Shown: positions 57,951 to 64,000 of the stretch, piece after piece
Position numbering within the stretch: the stretch's first letter is position 1
Layout: every line of letters begins with the position of its first letter
NCBI RefSeq assembly: GCF_963676685.1
Contig: NC_092354.1
Span: 74,413,335-74,477,334 of the forward strand
Reading direction: 5' to 3'
DNA: 64,000 nucleotides
DNA from: Mytilus edulis
Lineage: Eukaryota > Mollusca > Bivalvia > Mytilida > Mytilidae
Notes under the pieces: model-generated
The model's database searches: none
Seen by the model: the letters and a program-made list of their open reading frames with translations, nothing else
Told to the model about the DNA's origin: nothing
Position numbers and translations under genes: made by a program

Positions 57951-58019
57951 CTTAGGAAAAAAAATAAGCAGTGACTAGATGTCGTCGACAGTCATACCAT
58001 AATGTTACAAGTAAGTTCT

Positions 58020-58445
58020 TCTATTAAGGGTGACTGGGGTATAGAAATATGGTCACTTGGTCTTCTCCCGACCGGCAGTAAAACGCTTGCCGAAGTGGGG
58101 CGTCCGTTTGGCTGTGCGGGATGTATCAAGTTCGCAGTCACGTCCGGTCAGAAGGGGGACGTTAAATCCGATGCCTCGTGTAAAGAGAGTGCCACGCTCT
58201 TTGCACGTTGACAACCCTTTCAACAACTCTATGAGGGGTCCGTAGGTGGCCTGTTGCAAGGCAAAATTTCTGTCCCTATCCAATATTCCCTCATTTTCCA
58301 GTGGCAGTCCAACTTTCCCCGACTATCATCCCAGATGGCCTCCATTGTATCAACCTACCTATTGTATTTATTGTGAACTTGTTCTCGTCCTGAATATGCA
58401 TGAAATATTTGCCACTGGACGTTAAGCAACCAACAATCAATCAAT
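58020..58445 (+). mobile_element. SINE-like unit with CAATCAATCAATC tail
   Basis: The unit has a GC-richer body than its surroundings (CTTCTCCCGACCGGCAGTAA, CGTCCGGTCAGAAGGGGGAC, GTGCCACGCTCTTTGCACGT). It ends with GAATATGCATGAAATATTTG, CCACTGGACGTTAAGCAACC and a short CAAT repeat. The same tail stands alone at 4859-4922. It sits in the intron between exons 4 and 3. Open frames on both strands here are products of this repeat. Confidence 0.65.
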
Positions 58446-59105
58446 CAATTCTATTAATTGGTATATAAACATAATAATAGTTAAATACAATAAGAAAATA
58501 TTCCAAGATGTTTTTTGAATGCGATCTTCTTTATATGGTCTGACTTAGAAATATCTTAAACATTGAAGGATTATAAACATAAACTGCCAGAACCTCAGGG
58601 CGAGACACATTACTATTAGATATTTTGTACATGTCTGAAATTTGCTTTGGTCTTATCAAAAAATGTACGTAGCAGGGTATATCCATCAGCATAGCTTTAC
58701 GGTATTGACTACCGCTTTGTAATGTCACGTGAATGATTTTTTTAAACGAAATCATTTGATGGGAGCAAGTGCTTGATTTTATATGTGTTAATTGACAATA
58801 TATATTTCAAATTTTACACAGTTTAATATTCTTTATTGTAACACCCTTTTGTTTTGCACAAGTATGTTATAACTTTTTTTGTATATATATCAATTATACT
58901 TGTCTTGATTTTTATACAAATGATTTCATTCAACGGAGGACAAAATCAGGGAGAAACCTGAAAATCTAAAATGTATAGTCTGATAGTCTAACGAATACCA
59001 AGTCCTATAGCACTGTCTCCATGTTGATACTTTGCATCAACTCAAATGATAATTACTGCACGATAACATGTTTATTTTAGATCCCGTGAAATAATTACTA
59101 TTTAC

Positions 59106-59330
59106 CCTTTGTCTTTTTCAGAAGTTTCTGTGTTTTCAGATCAAATAGTAATTTTCCGAAGTACATATATATACCATCAGTACTCTGTCTCTCTCTTGGG
59201 ATGGTTTTACCGATTAAATTCGACACAAGCGTTGTTATACCAGCTTCGTAGGCTCCAACTACTAGAATTCTGCTGTCAAACGATGGTACTAAATCCCCAG
59301 ATAAAAGTTGTAGAAGATCATTTTTGTTAT
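59106..59330 (-). pseudogene. Roc-COR-death exon 3: P-loop region of the Roc domain
   Basis: The acceptor TTTAATTGTAG and donor AAAGG|GTAAAT are phase 1 at both ends. The frame reads NDLLQLLSGDLVPSFDSR, ILVVGAYEAGITTLVSNLIG and RQSTDGIYMYFGKLLFDL. The GxxxxGK[S/T] signature is altered: ATA (Ile) stands where AAA (Lys) is expected. The switch-I-like threonine in QSTDG is present. Confidence 0.85.
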
Positions 59331-59723
59331 CTACAATTAAATATCATCCACAAAAATAACAACATGTTACCTGCAATAAAAATTATTACAGCCTCCACAT
59401 AGGAAGCACTATAGTGGTAGTCGCTGGTGGCTGGCTACTAGAAATTTGTCTGGTTAACTTCTTTTTCATTTGAATTTGTTCATTATTTCAATTCATTTGA
59501 ATAAAAACCATGGTTTTTATTACTTGTTAAATGTTTACCGAACAGTGTAAATCTTATTTTATATCTATATATTTATTTCTCAACAAATAATTAACAGTGG
59601 TTTGTACAGTCAACATGGTATTAGCAACAAAACAAGATATATGATAGAGATATGAAAAAAATACGGATCAATATCTGTACAATATAAGAGGAAAGGTTCT
59701 AATTCGTAATCAATTAAACTCAC

Positions 59724-59750
59724 GTCTTGAGATTTTCCTTAATATTTCCC
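59724..59750 (-). pseudogene. Roc-COR-death exon 2: 27-nt microexon
   Basis: The acceptor GTTTTTCCAG and donor GAC|GTGAGT (phase 1 at both ends) give EILRKISR between the first exon and HNKNDLL. The phase fit on both sides supports it. Confidence 0.65.
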
Positions 59751-62700
59751 CTGGAAAAACAAAAACAAATCAGTAGTATTGTACAACGTATTATTTAATG
59801 GTTAAAAACAGAACGTATTTCTACAGTTAAAAATATAAACTATAAGAGTGACACGAATAACAATAATGCGCTAAGTACATTGATAATTATTGACACATCA
59901 GAATAATTATAAAAGGATTAATTGTGTTGAATGAAATGGACCAACATAAGTCTTGCTGATCATTTCGGCTGGGCTAAGTGGCTGTATATCTGTAATTATT
60001 TTAAAAGTGTTTGCCTAAATTTAAAATAAAGGTAGGACAAATATCTGTTAACTATTTGCGTCATTTCGAATAACTTTTACAACTTAGTTTGCTGAAATTT
60101 GTTGTGCTTCAATCTACTATACTTTCTGCAAATAATGCAAACATGGGGGAATATTCATTTTAACAAGAAATTAGTTGAAATTGTAATTCTTGATAAGATG
60201 TAGATCTTATTTTGCTAAAAGGTTTGGCTGCTTACTTTCTTCTATTTTTCTTTTTCTATCAAAGTCTAAAATAAATCTTATTTTAGTTTAGACCAGGCAA
60301 GTACTTGTAAAACAATGTACTTTATGATACAATAATATTTAACAAAAAAACTTTATTATAAATTCTGTTTTTAATAAAAGTGAAAATCGCTTCGCATTGA
60401 TTTCTGTGATAGTAAATTAATTAACAGTATACATTTAGCCTATACAGTATTCTGTATGGTTGTCTTATTTTACACGTTGTAGTTTTCCCCAGTTTTTGTC
60501 AAATCAGCAAGCTTCTTTTCTTCAGACCTCTCTTCTTTCCTTTCTATGTTGACTATTCTTCTGCCGTCTGATGACTGTAACAATCTGATCTAAATGCGGT
60601 ATTGATGGAACCTGGCCAAATATTTGTAGCGTTTCATGAAAGTCGTGTTTGCCCAATCATGTCTGACAATGTTCAATTGATCATGTGTCCTCTAAGCGCA
60701 TAAAGTGTCCTCTAACTATTATTAAGCTCTGCAGATCTTTTAATTTGCCTCAAATTGTGAAGTCAACTAATAACTAAGACCTCCAATTACAAGCGACAGA
60801 TATAGTAATTAAACTGTGTCTGTTCAGCATCATATTTTAATTCGCTTAGATGTTTTAACTGATATCTTTCCCCGGTTTTCCGGTTGAAATCCGAATTACT
60901 TTCTTCTTTTCTTACATGTCTTAGATTTAAAAAGATGTGTGTTCTCTTTTCCGTTATTTTGTACTATTTGTTTTTGGTTTTTTTCGGTCGTTTTCGCTTC
61001 TTTTCTGTAAATCGTGACTCTTTATGTAAATTATTGGACCGATCTTATGTTCTCATTTTCAGACAATAGATTTGTTTGGTAATCTCAAATCTAACGCACT
61101 CTCAGAAAATTTCTTATTTAAAAAAACCCAGTTAAGACTTTAACCATTGAGATGATAATTAGATCAGTGGAATACATTGATGCAAAGATCGTTTGTCTTT
61201 GATGAAGTAATCTGGCAACTGTTTTGCATTGTTTCCTGTTAAGTTTTTGTGTGAAATGTATCAAAAATATTAAAACAAAAATTAAATTGTAAGTCAATAA
61301 ACCATCAAATACTCCCGCAGTTTTGTCCAACTCTCATCTAAAATGGGAAACTAAAATGTAACAAAATGTGATACTGTTTTTCCAATGATATTCGATAACA
61401 TTTGGTGTGGTTTCAACTATAATTCATTGAAACTAAAGCCTACGAATACAAAAACTTGCTTGAACATTAAATAAATTACATGCTTTGCTAGTGATCAGGA
61501 TATGATGTTTCGAATGTAATTTCTAAATGCCAATATGAGCACTTCGCACATTAGGGAATTATGCATCGAATTTTCTTGGAGGTTTTAATTCAAATAGTGA
61601 ACCAACTATTAGTTAACAATAGTAACAATAATAGTCTTATGCTATTATGCAACAATAAAGTTTACTTCTTTATTTTGTCAACTTGAAAATAAGTTAAATA
61701 GAGAAACTCAATCGTTAAGCCAGAGACATCAAATGAAATCGGGGGAACACTGAGAGTGACCCAGGATGGCTTGTAGATTTGTCATGACTTTCACTTTAAA
61801 TCGCATGTGCACGTTTTAACTGTTTTGATAAGAGGTGTCATTACATTTGTAGAAAAACAATAACAAAACACTATTGATGAACAAAAGACAGAGTTTTGCA
61901 TCATGACAGTTATGCAAATAAACTCATATAACAAGATATAAAGAGTGTCGACTTTTTACGTTTACAAGATGAGACCAACCGTGCTCGCAGTTTTATATTT
62001 GTTGGTTTTCTTTTAGACAGAATTCACGTCACAGGATTGATTTTAATATTTTTCTAAGTTAAGACCTGCAATACATTGTAACTTATACAGTGATGGGCAT
62101 GGTAATTATTATTCATTTTATCTATAATAATACATGTATCCTTTCACGAATGTATAGTGTCTGTGCTGTGTAGTTTTTAAACAGTGATTGAGATATCACT
62201 GATGTTGAAACACGTACTACATGTATTGGTGAAGGCGATATTATAAACTTTTGTTGCTAATTTCTATGTCATATACTCTCTGGTAAGAAATAGTGTCACT
62301 GCAATCATACCACATCTTTTTATTATTGTATAACAAAAACAAATGGGGAATACGATTTAAAACACTTTTATTTCATCAACAATATTAAATTCTATAATTC
62401 AGTATTCCTATAATGAAGACTTCCATCAGCTTTGAACAGAATAGTTTCGAGAAAATCGAGGAATTTCTCATTATAAAGTATTTTATTATTGTTGCATATT
62501 CAATTTAATAGTTCAATTATGTTTTAGTTATCTTCAACTTCACAGAATCTAAAAATGCTAATTATTTTAACGTCTTAGTCTCGGATGTTTGTAATTGATT
62601 TTGAAATATATCAATGTAATGTAATGCTGTAGCATGCAGTTAAGTAACTATAACTGATAAATGATTAATCAATGATTGCTTGATTGGTTTATCAAGTATG

Positions 62701-63625
62701 TTGAAGATGTTCCAATATACCGATAACCTTTTAGAATAGCATGTATTCATTATTACTGGTTGGATATAACATCGTGAACATAACATTTAAACAACTGTAG
62801 CGGAAATTAAGTTTAGATTTGTTAAGCGATAAATGTGTAGCTGCATCAGTTAGTGATTTGATGGTCGCAAATTCAGTTCACTTGAAAGGCGGTAGCGGAG
62901 GAATTAAACGGGTATTCGCAACCATAAAATCACTATTTGATACCATATGAGCTTAACATAAAAAAAAATATTGTTATCTCAATTTTAATGAAACTTATAG
63001 ATAAGAGCGTCAAATTGAACATTTTTAATCCTGCATATAATGTCTGCGCTTGCGCATACGTTTTCATATCATCAATTGTGAATTTTATTCATGAAAATTG
63101 ATGACGTTTTCTAATCAAAACGAACGTTACAAACAATATTACATTATAATCATTGAATACAACTGATAAAAGCAAAACAGATCATGTTCTTCTCTCAAAG
63201 TTATTCTCACTCCTAAACGTTGAAACGCTCAAATTGTCAACAGTTACTACAGTACTAATATGTTCGTTTTTAATACACATTTTATGTGGTTATAGTATGT
63301 GCTAAATAGTTCATACTCCACAATATATTTAAAAGTAACCATGATATGTTTTCATTTCAAGTCAAAATATGTGTTTTGTAATTTCAAATCTTGCGGACTC
63401 ACTGATATTTCCTAATTTTGAAAATTACATTCAAGACTGCGAACATACGGATTATTGTTTAGATAAGTGTATCACACGACAATAACGTAAGATTTGTCGT
63501 CTTTGCTGAAGTGTTTACACGCATGTTTTGCATCTTTTACGTTTAATCGTTATCTCAAGATAACAATAATATTACAAAAAAAAAAGGAAATCAAATTGTT
63601 AGTCAGTAATCAATAAAGTACTCAC
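59751..63625 (-). other. Intron 1 of the Roc-COR-death gene
   Basis: A 3.9-kb AT-rich intron. On the + strand a TATA-like word and a 15-codon signal-peptide-like stub occur near 61936-62016 (separate entry). Otherwise no gene or element was recognised. Confidence 0.5.
61936..62016 (+). pseudogene. TATA-like word and short secretory-leader-like frame
   Basis: TATAAAG at 61936 is followed 33 bp later by an ATG (61969) opening MRPTVLAVLYLLVFF and then TAG at 62014-62016. A basic start followed by an unbroken hydrophobic run is what a signal peptide looks like. After the stop the same frame continues only seven codons to another stop. This may be a decayed leader exon of a small secreted peptide, or chance in AT-rich DNA. 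Confidence 0.2.
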
Positions 63626-63646
63626 CGTATTCCATCTTGAGCGTTT
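63626..63646 (-). pseudogene. Roc-COR-death exon 1 (coding start)
   Basis: The acceptor TTTTTTTTCAG is followed by an 11-nt leader and ATG at 63633-63635, reading MEY plus one base, with donor ACG|GTGAGT. Phase 1 matches exon 2. Because an acceptor precedes it, at least one non-coding 5' exon should lie further upstream, probably outside the window. Confidence 0.6.
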
Positions 63647-64000
63647 CTGAAAAAAAATTGAAAAATTTAAATTTATTTCATACCGATTATTATAAGGCAT
63701 TTGACATTTGACATTTGGGTTGATTACTTTTAGTTTCGTTAAAATTCATTGAGAGTAAAGTTGAAGAATATGAACTTACATGACACTTATACGTCATGTG
63801 CATTTCAGAAAAGAGTTGTAAATGACCAAATAATTCATTGCTCAGCTATAGATCAGATTAAATGATTTACACCTGTACTCAGCCACGTAAAAATAACTTT
63901 ATTTGAAGTTTATTTTAAGTATTAAATGAATTAAGAATCGTAAGATTATTTAATTTCATAGATTATAAACTTAAAAAATAAATTTTGGAAAACTGAAATA
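63647..64000. other. Upstream flank of the minus-strand gene
   Basis: AT-rich. No promoter or 5' exon could be identified with confidence before the window ends. Confidence 0.4.

Larger units (their letters stand above)
49142..63635 (-). pseudogene. Roc-COR-death-domain gene, unprocessed, with five in-frame stops
   Basis: Nine minus-strand exons join in matching phases up to the last boundary: 63626-63646, 59724-59750, 59106-59330, 57579-57950, 56106-56215, 54650-55861, 53674-53704, 52400-52659 and 49142-49441. They encode a Roc GTPase-like domain at the very N-terminus (P-loop region, G3 and G4 words), then a COR domain, then two death-fold segments. The family is the animal ROCO/death-domain type related in layout to DAPK1 and MFHAS1, where such proteins act in stress, apoptosis or innate signalling. 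No LRR or ankyrin repeats precede the GTPase. The P-loop reads GAYEAGITT with isoleucine in place of the lysine. Five in-frame stops lie at 57712-57714, 57616-57618, 55676-55678, 55085-55087 and 55055-55057. No frameshift was found and splice sites look intact. The simplest reading is an unprocessed pseudogene of a multi-copy family. Confidence 0.8.

Noticed and set aside
58531..58755. 74-codon minus-strand frame between Roc exons 3 and 4
   Set aside because: The residues look plausible (SGSQYRKAMLMDIP), but no acceptor and donor pair gives the phase-1 to phase-1 exon needed here. Exons 3 and 4 already join in phase.

Overview
The window looks like nuclear DNA of a bivalve mollusc, most likely a mussel (Mytilus-like). 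It is AT-rich, its genes have short exons and multi-kilobase introns with canonical GT-AG ends, and it is packed with dispersed repeats, SINE-like units, MITE-like inverted repeats and minisatellites. The genus assignment rests on my recognition of the repeat families and is an inference. Most long open frames are accidental or repeat-derived; the real genes had to be assembled exon by exon from splice signals and intron phase.

Region by region: 1-5.1 kb is repeat-rich and non-coding. Between 5.1 and 20.2 kb lie two tandem paralogues on the + strand. Each encodes a farnesoic-acid-O-methyltransferase-like (Methyltransf_FA) domain split over two exons, followed by a cysteine-rich PAN/apple-like exon. 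Copy A covers 5120-7983. Copy B covers 12348-20232 and includes a candidate signal-peptide exon. A splice-dead relic of that first exon sits between them near 9047. From 21.3 kb to a 100-bp assembly gap (23425-23524) is a decayed LTR-retrotransposon gag/protease region. At 27.9-28.9 kb is a 5'-truncated non-LTR reverse transcriptase on the - strand. 30.4-31.0 kb is a 30-bp satellite. 36.2-41.3 kb holds two arrays of a roughly 500-bp repeat. 41.5-47.8 kb carries three exons of MIC13 (QIL1), a mitochondrial MICOS subunit; its first exon was not found.

From 63.6 kb down to 49.1 kb on the - strand runs a nine-exon gene of the Roc-COR-death-domain type. It has a GTPase-like Roc domain, a COR domain and two death-fold segments. 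Its splice sites and phases join cleanly from exon to exon except at the last exon boundary, which is ambiguous. It carries five in-frame stop codons and has lost the P-loop lysine and the G3 glycine, so I call it an unprocessed pseudogene, or a gene with a very unusual expression mechanism.

The three loci do not form a pathway. The tandem lectin-like/PAN genes and the Roc-COR-death gene fit families that are expanded in bivalves and often discussed in recognition and immune signalling, whereas MIC13 is a housekeeping mitochondrial gene. The most noteworthy items are the intact-structure but nonsense-riddled Roc-COR-death gene, the tandem FAMeT-PAN pair with an orphan first exon and a probable GC-AG intron, and several structurally complete non-autonomous DNA transposons.
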